DNA of 41,185 nt from Bacillota bacterium (GTDB taxonomy: Bacteria; Bacillota; Ch66; Ch109), in contig JABLWZ010000033.1 in the NCBI GenBank assembly GCA_013178275.1, positions 1 to 41,185 on the forward strand, read 5' to 3'. The position numbers and the translations under genes are program-made. Under the pieces are notes generated by a model, which was given only the letters and a program-made list of their open reading frames with translations, was not told the origin of the DNA and did not search any database. Shown here piece by piece: positions 7,232 through 15,354 of the stretch. How positions within the stretch are numbered: position 1 is the stretch's first letter; the number at the start of each line of letters is the position of its first letter.

Positions 7232-8047
7232 GTGGAGAATATTTTGGCAAACAATATCAGCCCGGTCGTACAGGCCCTGATCGCCACCGGATTCACCTGG
7301 TTGATGACGGCAATGGGCGCGGGGCTGGTCTTCTTCTTCAAGTCGATCGACCGCAAGGTCCTGGACACCATGCTGGGGTTTGCGGCTGGGATAATGATAG
7401 CCGCCAGCTTCTGGTCCCTGCTGGCCCCGGCCATAGAAATGTCGGAAGCGGCGGGAAAAAACCCCTGGCTGGGTCCGGTAGTCGGATTTTTAGCGGGAGG
7501 GGTGTTCCTGAAACTGGCCGATTCACTGGTCCCCCACATTCACCCCGGGATGCCGGCGGATAAACCCGAAGGGGTGCGTACCAGCTGGAGAAGAAGCGTA
7601 CTGCTGGTTACCGCCATCACCCTGCACAACATTCCCGAAGGACTGGCCGTGGGCGTGGCGTTTGGCGCGGTGGCTTCCGACCTGCCTTCAGCGACCCTGA
7701 CCGGGGCCGTAGCCCTGGCCCTGGGAATCGGGCTCCAGAACTTCCCAGAGGGTGCGGCGGTCTCCATCCCCTTGCGGAGAGAGGGATTGTCACGGATAAA
7801 GAGTTTCTGGTATGGTCAGATCTCGGGCCTGGTAGAGCCCGTGGCCGGGGTCATCGGCGCCGCCGCGGTCTCCACCATGAGGAATTTACTGCCCTATGCC
7901 TTGTCCTTCGCGGCCGGGGCGATGATCTACGTGGTGGTGGAGGAGTTGATACCCGAGGCCCAGTCTTCGGGTGATTCAGACCTGGCCACCATGGGGGCGA
8001 TACTTGGATTCGCCCTGATGATGATGCTCGACGTCGCGTTGGGGTAA
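7232..8047 (+). CDS. ZIP-family metal transporter
   Basis: This 271-residue inner-membrane protein has about eight hydrophobic segments. The two ZIP signatures that form the binuclear metal site are clear: LHNIPEGLAVG in TM4 and LQNFPEGAAVS in TM5, with E234 in VVEELIPEA near TM7. Length and motifs fit the GufA/ZIP11-like subgroup. ZIP proteins move Zn2+, Fe2+ or other divalent metals into the cytoplasm, and the substrate is not deducible here. The start is GTG 7232 with AGGAGG 5 bp upstream. It follows the ZnuA-like binding protein and precedes the Feo operon, so the whole segment concerns divalent metal uptake. Confidence 0.92.
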   Translation: MENILANNISPVVQALIATGFTWLMTAMGAGLVFFFKSIDRKVLDTMLGFAAGIMIAASFWSLLAPAIEMSEAAGKNPWLGPVVGFLAGGVFLKLADSLVPHIHPGMPADKPEGVRTSWRRSVLLVTAITLHNIPEGLAVGVAFGAVASDLPSATLTGAVALALGIGLQNFPEGAAVSIPLRREGLSRIKSFWYGQISGLVEPVAGVIGAAAVSTMRNLLPYALSFAAGAMIYVVVEELIPEAQSSGDSDLATMGAILGFALMMMLDVALG

Positions 8048-8082
8048 AAAAGCAAGCGGTTAAAAAGCATACAAGAAACACT

Positions 8083-8119
8083 AACTCCAGGCTTATTGGG
8101 CACTGGAGTTTTATTTTTT
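8083..8119 (+). terminator. Terminator after the ZIP gene
   Basis: AACTCCAG (8083-8090) pairs perfectly with CTGGAGTT (8103-8110), followed by TTATTTTTTA. This is a textbook intrinsic terminator. Confidence 0.88.
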
Positions 8120-8120
8120 A

Positions 8121-8367
8121 CCTATCGGAAAGACAAGTGCGTAAGCAGGAGTCTTTATTTGCTCTCACCCGCGGCAAAAATCGGGATATTCAATAGTCTT
8201 ATGTGAAAACAGTTGACAACGATTTCAAATAGTTTTAAACTCAAACTAATGGAATCTCAAGCATAATTATTTTCAAGAAAAGCCTATTTTCAAACTAAAT
8301 AATTAGAATGGCTTAACAAACAGAAGCGCCGCATACCAGAAGTTAATTAAACAAAGAGGTGAAAGTT
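8121..8367 (+). other. AT-rich leader of the Feo operon
   Basis: The whole ZIP-to-DUF2325 gap is about 320 bp and carries no convincing gene. It holds the ZIP terminator, the promoter and palindrome described separately, and a long untranslated leader. A second copy of the half-site TTTCAAACTAA lies at 8289-8299. No riboswitch was recognised. Confidence 0.6.
8213..8248 (+). promoter_or_regulatory. Feo operon promoter with overlapping TAGTTT-N7-AAACTA operator
   Basis: TTGACA (8213-8218), a 17-bp spacer and TAAACT (8236-8241) form a strong promoter. TAGTTT (8230-8235) and AAACTA (8243-8248) form an inverted repeat with a 7-bp spacer that straddles the -10. The same palindrome, at the same distance from a TTGACA, precedes the yibE-like gene at 14064-14082. 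An iron-responsive repressor of the Fur or DtxR type is the natural candidate, although neither gene is in the window. Confidence 0.78.
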
Positions 8368-8667
8368 GTGAGTTTGGTAATCGTTGGAGGACACGACCGG
8401 ATGCATGACGAGTATAAGGACATCTGCTGCCGGAGAGGACATTCCGCCAAGGTCTATACCCAGATGCCTCCCCGGTTCGAAAAGGCGCTGGGGAGTCCTG
8501 ATGGCATAATCCTCTTTACCAGTACCGTGTCTCATCAGATGATCCGTATCGCCGTAAAGGAGGCCAAACGCAAAAGAATTCCGCTGCTGAGGTGCCACAG
8601 CAGCAGCGGGACCTCTTTGGAGGGTCTGCTTTATGAAATGGAGAGGAAAAAAGGCTTGGGGCAATAA
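8368..8667 (+). CDS. DUF2325 domain protein
   Basis: This small cytoplasmic protein of 99 residues begins MSLVIVGGHDRMHDEYKDIC and matches the DUF2325 family, which often appears near feoA/feoB or nitrogen-fixation genes in Firmicutes. GTG 8368 is chosen because AGAGGTGA lies 5 bp upstream; the GTG at 8359 overlaps that site. Paired cysteines sit at CC near residue 21 and the C-terminal half contains RCHSSSGTSLEGL. It is the first gene of the Feo operon and is followed 43 bp later by feoA. Biochemical function is unknown. The HD-rich N-terminus and cysteines suggest metal or redox sensing, but that is speculation. Confidence 0.82.
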   Translation: MSLVIVGGHDRMHDEYKDICCRRGHSAKVYTQMPPRFEKALGSPDGIILFTSTVSHQMIRIAVKEAKRKRIPLLRCHSSSGTSLEGLLYEMERKKGLGQ

Positions 8668-8710
8668 GCCCCCGGAGAACTACATAATAACAAAGCAAGG
8701 AGGGTACAGC

Positions 8711-8953
8711 ATGATCGCCAAGAGCCTTAATGACAAGAACCTCAGTCAGATGAAGCCCGGTCAAAAATCCCGCGTGGTCAAGGTCACCGGGGGTGGGCAG
8801 ATCAAGAGGAGGATCATGGAGATGGGTCTGGTCCCGGGGGTGGAGATAGAGATGGAGCGCTACGCGCCGCTGGGTGACCCGATAGAGGTCAAAATGACCG
8901 GGCAGCACCTGTCGCTCAGGATGGAGGAAGCCGAAAGAGTCGTCGTCGAGTAA
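8711..8953 (+). CDS. feoA: Ferrous iron transport protein A (FeoA, SH3-like)
   Basis: This is an 80-residue cytoplasmic protein of the FeoA family, which supports FeoB-mediated ferrous iron uptake. Typical features are the opening LSQMKPGQKSRVVKV, then RIMEMGLVPG and VEMERYAPLGDPIEV in the SH3-like barrel. The ATG at 8711 has AAGGAGGG upstream. It lies 11 bp before feoB, so the two are translated from one message. Confidence 0.94.
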   Translation: MIAKSLNDKNLSQMKPGQKSRVVKVTGGGQIKRRIMEMGLVPGVEIEMERYAPLGDPIEVKMTGQHLSLRMEEAERVVVE

Positions 8954-8964
8954 GGGGGAGAATC

Positions 8965-11196
8965 ATGGATAAGAGAATCACCATAGCCCTGGCCGGCAAC
9001 CCCAATTCGGGGAAAACCACGATCTTCAACAACCTGTCTGGGGCCAGGCAGCACGTGGGCAACTACCCGGGGGTGACGGTGGAAAAGAAAGAAGGCCGGT
9101 TAAGCTACCAGGGCTATGAGATAAAGGTGATAGACCTGCCTGGAACTTACAGCCTTACAGCCTATTCGCCGGACGAGGTGGTGGCTCGGAACACCATCGT
9201 CCAGGAGCGGCCGGACGTGATTGTCAACATCGTGGACGCAACCAACCTGCAGCGAAACCTCAACCTGACCGCCCAGTTGAAAGAACTGGGGGTACCGCTG
9301 GTCGTGGCGCTGAACATGGCGGACATGACGGATTCCCAGGGGATTAAGATCGATTATCGGTTATTATCAGCCCTGCTGGGGGCCCCGGTGGTCCGCGTGG
9401 TAGGTACGAAAAACCTGGGAACCCAGGAAATACTGGACGCTGTGCTGGGCATAGCGCAGGGCGACATAAAACTGACCGAGAAGCCGCTGAGATACAGCCA
9501 GGAAATCGAGGAGGAGATAGCGGCTGTCCAGTCCCTGGTGCCGGACCGGGTCGCCAAAGACGAAAAACTGGGGTATATCAATTATCCCGGTGCCACCCGT
9601 GATGAGGCAGAAAAACGGACCGCAGCCCACACCCGGTGGCTGGCGGTCAAACTGCTGGAAAACGACCGGGAGGTGCTGCAGAACTTAAATGCCCTCCCGG
9701 AATCCAAGGCGATAATGGCCCAGGTCGAGAAAAGCCGCCGTCACCTGGCGGGTATACTCGGGGACGACCCCGAGGCCGCCATCGTCGACGGAAGGCACGC
9801 TTACGCGCGGGGGATCAGCCAGGAGGTGCTGACCTATACCCGGGATCTGGGGCCGTCAATTACTGAAAAAATTGACCGGGTCCTCCTGAACCGGGCCCTG
9901 GGCCTGCCGATCTTTCTGGGGGCCATGTGGCTGGTGTTCCAGATCACGTTTACCCTGGGCGGTCCACCCATGGAATGGATAGACGCGGGATTCGGGTGGT
10001 TGGGGGACCTTCTGAACGAAAATATGGCGGAGGGACTGCTGAAGTCGCTGCTGGTGGACGGCATCATCGGCGGGGTCGGCGGGGTCCTGGTGTTTCTGCC
10101 CAATATCCTGCTGCTGTTTCTGGCCATCGCCTTCCTGGAGGACTCGGGGTACATGGCCCGGGCGGCCTTTGTGATGGACCGGATAATGCACCGGCTGGGA
10201 CTGCACGGCAAGTCGTTCATACCCCTGATGCTGGGCTTCGGGTGCTCCATCCCCGCGATGATGGCCACCCGGACCCTGGAGAACGAGCGCGACCGGCTGA
10301 CCACCATGCTGGTGGCGCCCCTGATGAGCTGCGGGGCGCGGCTTCCCGTGTACACCCTGCTGATAGCCGCCTTCTTCAGTCCCGGCATGGCGGGCAACGT
10401 ATTGTTCTCCATCTACCTGATAGGAATCTTACTGGCGATCATCATGGCCAAGGTCTTCCGCACCTGGCTCCTCCCGGGAGAGTCCGAACCGTTTGTGATG
10501 GAGCTGCCGGCGTATCGCCTGCCCACCCTGAAAAGCATGGTGCTGCATATGTGGGAGCGGTCCTGGCTGTACCTGAAAAAAGCTGGAACCATCATCCTGT
10601 CCATCTCTGTCATCATGTGGATGCTGTTCACCTTTCCGCAGGTGGACGCCCAGGGCAACCCGTTCGAAGACCCCTCGGTTCAGATGGAGCAGAGCTACGC
10701 CGGGCGGATCGGCCAGTTTATCGAACCGGTGCTCAATCCCCTGGGCTTCGACTGGAAGACCAGCGTCGCCCTGGTGGCCGGGTTTACCGCCAAGGAAGTG
10801 GTGGTAAGCACCCTGGGCACCCTCTACAGCATAGAGCTGGAGGAAGACGAGGGCGAAGCGGCTGATGAAGCCGTCCCGCCCGATAGTGAAACGGGCGAAG
10901 AAGCTGTTTCAGAGAAAGTCGAGGGGGAATCAGGCCCAGAAAAAGAAGAGGCCGATTCCGTGAGTTCCTTTGCTGATAGGGCTCGGGAACAGTCGGGCTT
11001 CACCCCGCTGACCGCTTACGTGCTGATGCTGTTCACCCTCATCTACGTGCCCTGTATGGCGTCGGTGGCGGTGATGCGGCGGGAGACCAACGGCTGGAAG
11101 TGGCCGCTGTTCATGATCGGTTATACCCTGGTCCTGGCCTGGGTGGTCAGCTTCGCGGCCTACCAGGGCGGGCTGCTGCTGGGGATAGGGGTCTAG
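8965..11196 (+). CDS. feoB: Ferrous iron transporter FeoB
   Basis: FeoB is a GTPase-linked inner-membrane permease for Fe2+. The 743-residue protein has an N-terminal G domain: G1 GNPNSGKTT at residues 10-18, a G2 region VTVEKKEG, G3 DLPGTYSL and G4 NMAD. A helical spacer follows, then a membrane core with the two Gate/FeoB_C regions; GFGCSIPAMMATRTLE and SCGARLPVY are the conserved parts carrying the gate cysteines. Between the conserved AKEVVVSTLGTLYS and FTPLTAYVLM there is an acidic linker of about 45 residues (roughly 625-668), longer and more charged than usual. Spacing from feoA is 11 bp. Expression is expected to rise when iron is scarce through the operator at 8230. Confidence 0.96.
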   Translation: MDKRITIALAGNPNSGKTTIFNNLSGARQHVGNYPGVTVEKKEGRLSYQGYEIKVIDLPGTYSLTAYSPDEVVARNTIVQERPDVIVNIVDATNLQRNLNLTAQLKELGVPLVVALNMADMTDSQGIKIDYRLLSALLGAPVVRVVGTKNLGTQEILDAVLGIAQGDIKLTEKPLRYSQEIEEEIAAVQSLVPDRVAKDEKLGYINYPGATRDEAEKRTAAHTRWLAVKLLENDREVLQNLNALPESKAIMAQVEKSRRHLAGILGDDPEAAIVDGRHAYARGISQEVLTYTRDLGPSITEKIDRVLLNRALGLPIFLGAMWLVFQITFTLGGPPMEWIDAGFGWLGDLLNENMAEGLLKSLLVDGIIGGVGGVLVFLPNILLLFLAIAFLEDSGYMARAAFVMDRIMHRLGLHGKSFIPLMLGFGCSIPAMMATRTLENERDRLTTMLVAPLMSCGARLPVYTLLIAAFFSPGMAGNVLFSIYLIGILLAIIMAKVFRTWLLPGESEPFVMELPAYRLPTLKSMVLHMWERSWLYLKKAGTIILSISVIMWMLFTFPQVDAQGNPFEDPSVQMEQSYAGRIGQFIEPVLNPLGFDWKTSVALVAGFTAKEVVVSTLGTLYSIELEEDEGEAADEAVPPDSETGEEAVSEKVEGESGPEKEEADSVSSFADRAREQSGFTPLTAYVLMLFTLIYVPCMASVAVMRRETNGWKWPLFMIGYTLVLAWVVSFAAYQGGLLLGIGV

Positions 11197-11230
11197 CTTA
11201 AAGGCAACGAACATAAAGGCTCTCGGGGCT

Positions 11231-11264
11231 CCGGCATCACGGGACTCAGTTCCCGTGGCGCCGG
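11231..11264 (+). other. Intercistronic hairpin after feoB
   Basis: CACGGG pairs with CCCGTG, and an outer CCGG with CCGG, making a stable stem in the 100-bp gap after feoB. There is no U-tract, so it is more likely an mRNA processing or stability element than a terminator. Confidence 0.5.
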
Positions 11265-11295
11265 GGTCGAAGGGAGCAGGGAGGTGAAATACCTT

Positions 11296-11451
11296 ATGGA
11301 TAATATAGTGGTGGGGCTGATCCTGGTCGCGGTGGCGGCCTACCTGGCGCTCAGGGTGTACCGGATCTTTTCGAATAAGGGCGGCGGCTGCTCCTGCGGC
11401 TGCAGTGAATGCGACAGCGGGTGCGAAGAAGAAAAGCGGCAGTCGCCTTGA
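11296..11451 (+). CDS. Small Cys-rich membrane protein associated with FeoB
   Basis: This 51-residue protein is too short for most gene callers. Residues 4-20 form one membrane helix (IVVGLILVAVAAYLAL). A cytoplasmic tail follows with GCSCGCSECDSGCEEE, five cysteines in twelve residues. It matches the architecture of the FeoB-associated Cys-rich membrane family that takes the place of FeoC in many Clostridia. A role in delivering or sensing ferrous iron or an Fe-S cluster is inferred. GGGAGG lies about 11 bp before ATG 11296; an in-frame GTG at 11284 is too close to the ribosome site. It is the fourth gene of the operon. Confidence 0.82.
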   Translation: MDNIVVGLILVAVAAYLALRVYRIFSNKGGGCSCGCSECDSGCEEEKRQSP

Positions 11452-11491
11452 AAGGCTAAACGGGCGATCTTGACGAAAGCGGATATCGAGC

Positions 11492-12103
11492 ATGAGTTTT
11501 TTTAACTGGATCAAATCAAAAGGGGTGCATGCACTATACCATGACGCGATAGACTGCATGGTTGCCGCGCTGGACGCCAGGGACCCCTACAGTTGCCTGC
11601 ACTCCAGAAGAGTGGCGGACATGTCGGAAGAACTGGCCCGGGGCATAGGGATTAGGGGAATGGAACTGGAGCGGATACACATTGCCGCTCATCTGCACGA
11701 TATCGGCAAGATAGGAGTACCCGACGATATACTGCGTAAAACCGGGAAGCTGTCAGCCTCGGAAATGGAAAGCATGCGCATGCACCCGGTGATCGGGTTC
11801 GATATATTGATCAAACTGCGGCATCTGGGAGATATAGCGGAAATCGTTCTTCACCACCACGAAAGGTGGGACGGGAAGGGGTATCCCCATGGACTCAGCG
11901 GGGAAGAAATACCCCTGGGCTCACGCATCATCGCGGTGGCCGATTCCATTGACGCTATGACCTCACATCGGCCTTATCGTAGAGCGTTGTCCTGGGAAGA
12001 CTGCGTGGAAGAATTGACCGTCAACCAGGGGATAATGTACGAGCCTAAGGTGGTGGAGGCCGCTTTAAAACTGTGGTATGGCGGCAGAAAGGCGGCCGTT
12101 TGA
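11492..12103 (+). CDS. Stand-alone HD-GYP domain protein (c-di-GMP phosphodiesterase-like)
   Basis: The 203-residue protein is essentially one HD-GYP domain. Visible motifs are HSRRVADMSEELA, the metal-binding HD pair in AHLHDIGKIGVPD, HHHERWDGKGYPHGLSG with the GYP signature, and ADSIDAMTSHRPYR. HD-GYP enzymes hydrolyse cyclic di-GMP at a binuclear or trinuclear iron centre, so a link to an iron operon makes sense. No sensor or receiver domain is attached. A weak ribosome site (GGATATCGAG) precedes ATG 11492. It lies 40 bp after the Cys-rich gene, and its 3' end precedes the P-type ATPase by 43 bp, so it appears to be in the Feo operon. The true substrate could be another nucleotide. Confidence 0.9.
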   Translation: MSFFNWIKSKGVHALYHDAIDCMVAALDARDPYSCLHSRRVADMSEELARGIGIRGMELERIHIAAHLHDIGKIGVPDDILRKTGKLSASEMESMRMHPVIGFDILIKLRHLGDIAEIVLHHHERWDGKGYPHGLSGEEIPLGSRIIAVADSIDAMTSHRPYRRALSWEDCVEELTVNQGIMYEPKVVEAALKLWYGGRKAAV

Positions 12104-12146
12104 CTTATCCGTTTTTTATTCCAGCAGAACTAAGGAGGATTTTAAA

Positions 12147-13982
12147 TTGATCGGGCGATTCGCAAGACCGTCCCGCCTCAGACAGGTGCTCACGCTAAAA
12201 GAATTCTACACCACGTCTCTGGGCGGCCTGTTGATATTGATAAGCTATATATCAAGCAAAACCGGGGCATATGCTTATCTCCCAGAGGTAACAGCGATAG
12301 CCGCCGTTGTGCTGCTCGGCGGACCTATCGTTTGGGGAGCGCTGCAGGGTCTGTGGGCGCGCCAGAGCAATGTGGACGAACTGGTCAGCCTGGCTATCGT
12401 CGCGTCGGTCGCGGTCGGTGAGTACTTGTCGGCCGCGGTGGTGGCGTTCATCATGGTGCTGGGTTCACTGCTGGAAAAGGCCACTTCACTGCGGGCACAT
12501 TCGGCTATACAGGCGCTGGTTAAGTTGAAGCCTGAACAGGCCGTGATTTTACGAGGCGATTCCGAGGTGACCGTGCCGGTAAATCAGGTGTCGCCGGGCG
12601 ACCTGGTGCTGATTCGTTCAGGTGAACGCGTCCCGGTGGACGGGACAGTGGTTCGGGGGGAGGCGTCGCTCAACCAGTCATCCCTCACCGGCGAATCGAT
12701 GCCGGTAGACAAAAAGCAGGGGGAGCAGGTGTACTCGGGGACGCTGCTTTACTCCGGCATGCTGGTGATCCGAGCGGAGAAAACCGGGGAGGCATCCTCC
12801 CTGGGAAGGCTGATCAAGATGGTACGGGAAGCCGAGAGCATCAGGGCGCCGATACTGAGGACCGCCGACCGCTACGCCCGTTACTTTACACCGTTGATAA
12901 TCGGGCTGAGCCTAGCGGTCTATCTTTTCACCGGGGAAACCTACCGCGCGATTACCGTGCTTATCGTGGGATGCCCCTGCGCTTTCATCCTGGCGGCGCC
13001 CACCGCCATAACCGCGGCGCTCGGCAGCGCAGCCCGCAGGGGGGTGCTGATCAAGGGCGGCGCACTGCTGGAGGAACTGGGACGGGTTGACGCGGTGGCG
13101 TTTGACAAAACCGGGACCATCACCACCGGCAGCCCGGTGGTGATAGAGGTGGCAGCCTTGAATGATTACCATCAAACCCAGGTCCTGGCACTGGCGGCCT
13201 CGGCGGAGAAGTACTCCGAGCACCCGCTCGCCCGGGCCATCGTCAAGGCGGCCCGGGACAGCGGAATAGATGTACGCGAACCGGAGCGTTTCCACACGAT
13301 TGCCGGCAGGGGCATCGAGGCCCAGGTGGGAGGCAGCGTTGTCTTTGTGGGCTCATCGGATGATAAGGACGATACCTCGTCTGCCGGAACGTGCCTGGTC
13401 GTGACCCTTGACGGCCAGCCGATCGGGCGGCTGCTGATCGAAGATGAGGTGCGGAAAAGCGCGCCGGCGGCAGTATCGGACCTTAATAACCTGGGGATCA
13501 GAAAAGCCGTCCTGCTGACCGGTGACAACTGGCGGACGGCCGCGAAAGCGGCCGAGGCGGTCGGCATCAAAGATTTCCGCGCCTCGATGCTGCCCGAGCA
13601 GAAGCTGCTTTTTATAAGGGAGGTGCAGCAGCAGGGCTACAAGCTGGCCATGGTGGGGGACGGGATCAACGACGCGCCCTCCCTGGCGGCCGCCGATATC
13701 GGCATCGCTATGGGGGCGATGGGGACCGAGGTGGCTATCGAGGCGTCAGACATCGCCCTGATGAGTGACGATCTGGATAGAATACCTTTCGCCCTGCGGC
13801 TGGGCCGAGCCACCCTCAATACCATCAACTTCAACATAGCATTCGCGGTGGCCTTCAACCTGCTGGCTGCTGTCGTATCCGGCATGGGTCATCTGACCCC
13901 GATTATGGGGGCGATGGTGCACAACCTAGGCTCCTTGTTTGTGGTGGGCAACTCGGCCCGGCTGCTCGGAAAAAAGGTATAG
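12147..13982 (+). CDS. P1B-type metal-transporting ATPase lacking an N-terminal metal-binding domain
   Basis: This inner-membrane heavy-metal efflux ATPase has 611 residues from TTG 12147, chosen because AAGGAGG lies 8 bp upstream. An open frame reaches 12078 but overlaps the HD-GYP gene. Motifs are TGES in the actuator domain, C276-P-C278 in TM6, DKTGTIT at about residue 320, SEHPLARAIV in the nucleotide domain, and GDGINDAPSLA. There is no HMA domain. The last helix carries HNLGSLFVVGNSARLL near residue 592, where Zn/Cd ATPases have an aspartate (DMGS). Cu ATPase signatures are absent. The metal is probably not Zn or Cu; Fe2+, Mn2+ or Co2+ are candidates given the Feo operon position. Specificity is inference. 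Confidence 0.88.
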   Translation: MIGRFARPSRLRQVLTLKEFYTTSLGGLLILISYISSKTGAYAYLPEVTAIAAVVLLGGPIVWGALQGLWARQSNVDELVSLAIVASVAVGEYLSAAVVAFIMVLGSLLEKATSLRAHSAIQALVKLKPEQAVILRGDSEVTVPVNQVSPGDLVLIRSGERVPVDGTVVRGEASLNQSSLTGESMPVDKKQGEQVYSGTLLYSGMLVIRAEKTGEASSLGRLIKMVREAESIRAPILRTADRYARYFTPLIIGLSLAVYLFTGETYRAITVLIVGCPCAFILAAPTAITAALGSAARRGVLIKGGALLEELGRVDAVAFDKTGTITTGSPVVIEVAALNDYHQTQVLALAASAEKYSEHPLARAIVKAARDSGIDVREPERFHTIAGRGIEAQVGGSVVFVGSSDDKDDTSSAGTCLVVTLDGQPIGRLLIEDEVRKSAPAAVSDLNNLGIRKAVLLTGDNWRTAAKAAEAVGIKDFRASMLPEQKLLFIREVQQQGYKLAMVGDGINDAPSLAAADIGIAMGAMGTEVAIEASDIALMSDDLDRIPFALRLGRATLNTINFNIAFAVAFNLLAAVVSGMGHLTPIMGAMVHNLGSLFVVGNSARLLGKKV

Positions 13983-14028
13983 GGAAGAAGCAGAGGGTAC
14001 GGTTTTTCAGGAGTATATAGGCACAGGC

Positions 14029-14082
14029 CATTATCTGATAATGTTATTGACAATAAAAACCAATAGTTTTATTATCAAACTA
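14029..14082 (+). promoter_or_regulatory. yibE-like promoter with two palindromes
   Basis: TTGACA (14047-14052) and TATTAT (14070-14075) are 17 bp apart. TAGTTT (14064-14069) and AAACTA (14077-14082) form the same 7-bp-spaced palindrome seen at feo. A second inverted repeat, CATTATC-T-GATAATG (14029-14043), lies 3 bp upstream of the -35 and resembles a site upstream of bfr (16215-16229). Both look like regulator sites. Confidence 0.72.
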
Positions 14083-14148
14083 AAAGAATTTCGAGAGTCT
14101 TAATTCTTAAATCAAATTTAAACTGAATTATTCGGTTGGAGGGGCTTG

Positions 14149-15354
14149 ATGTACCGGAAATTAATATATGTTATGGTTCTAATCCCAGCTCTCATTCTTG
14201 CTGGGATTGTATGCACATGGGGAGCTGATACATCCAACCCGGGCGATAATTTGGATGAAAGAGGAACTGGGACTGTCGAAAATATTGATGAAGTATACTT
14301 GACTGGACGGGTGTTGGAGATCATCAAAGAAGAGCCCGAGGGTGACCCGATTAACCCGGACAACAAAAACAGTTTCATCAAGCAGAAAATAGTAGTACAG
14401 TTGCTGGACCCCCCTTACCAGTATCAAACGGTGATCATCGAGAATCACGCCTACCCTCCGAACCAACTGCAGGGGATTTATCTCCGCGAGGGGGACAAGG
14501 TAATCGTGTACGGAAACCGGGCCGCTGATGGCAAGCTGAACGACGTGAATGTCCAGGACCTGGCGAGGGACAACACGGTGATTCTGCTGGCGGTCGTTTT
14601 TGTCGCGGTACTGGTTATATTCGGGAGGTTGCGTGGTATCGCGGCCCTGCTCAGCCTTGCGTCGATGGGCCTGCTGATTTGGTATTGGCTGCTCCCGTCG
14701 ATTCTTAACGGCGGCAGCCCCCTGAAGGGCGGGGCGGTGGTGTGTATACTGGTTTCATTGTTCAGTATTCCTTTAATCTGTGGGTTCAACCGAAAGTCGT
14801 TGTGCGCGATTATCGGCACGATAGCGGGAGTGACTATCGCCGGACTGCTGGCGTATTTTTCAGGGGTGCATACCCGCATCGTCGGTGTGGAGTTTGAATA
14901 CTCCAACTTCCTGACCTCTCTTCCAAAACCCTTCAATCTCAACCTGCAGGGGATATACTTCGCGGGGGTGCTGATCGGATGCCTGGGGGCGGTGATGGAC
15001 ACTGGAATATCAGTGGCTTCCGCTATCCAGGAATTCGTAGCGCTTGATCCCCAATTGTCCCGGGGCAAACTCTGGAAAACCGGAATGAATGTGGGCCGGG
15101 ATGTTATGAGCATGATGTCCAGCACCCTGATCCTGGCGTATGTCGGTGGAGCGATCCCTCTGCTGCTGCTTATGATGGGCTATGAAACCCCTTTTCTAAA
15201 AATCTTCAACTCCGATATGATTGTCAGCGAGATAATAAGGTCACTGGCGGGCTCGATCGGTCTCAGCCTGTCCATCCCGATCACTGCGCTGACGGGCGCG
15301 CTGCTGCTGGGCGCTCCTAAACCCCAAAAAAGCCGGAGGGCAAGAAGTGGTTGA
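14149..15354 (+). CDS. YibE/F-like multi-pass membrane protein
   Basis: This 401-residue protein starts with a cleavable or anchoring signal (LIYVMVLIPALILAGIVCTWG). An extracytoplasmic OB-like region of about 120 residues follows (VYLTGRVLEII, then GDKVIVYGNRAADGKLN), and then about seven membrane segments starting at VILLAVVFVAVLVIF. It matches the YibE/F family. Function is unknown; transport has been proposed for the family. ATG 14149 follows GGAGGGG closely. The shared operator with feo suggests expression under the same metal signal. Its last codons overlap the next gene by 8 bp, so the pair is translationally coupled. Confidence 0.85.
   Translation: MYRKLIYVMVLIPALILAGIVCTWGADTSNPGDNLDERGTGTVENIDEVYLTGRVLEIIKEEPEGDPINPDNKNSFIKQKIVVQLLDPPYQYQTVIIENHAYPPNQLQGIYLREGDKVIVYGNRAADGKLNDVNVQDLARDNTVILLAVVFVAVLVIFGRLRGIAALLSLASMGLLIWYWLLPSILNGGSPLKGGAVVCILVSLFSIPLICGFNRKSLCAIIGTIAGVTIAGLLAYFSGVHTRIVGVEFEYSNFLTSLPKPFNLNLQGIYFAGVLIGCLGAVMDTGISVASAIQEFVALDPQLSRGKLWKTGMNVGRDVMSMMSSTLILAYVGGAIPLLLLMMGYETPFLKIFNSDMIVSEIIRSLAGSIGLSLSIPITALTGALLLGAPKPQKSRRARSG

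Noticed and set aside
9927..10865. 312-residue frame inside feoB
   Set aside because: Frame-shifted shadow of the feoB membrane domain; it has no motifs of its own.
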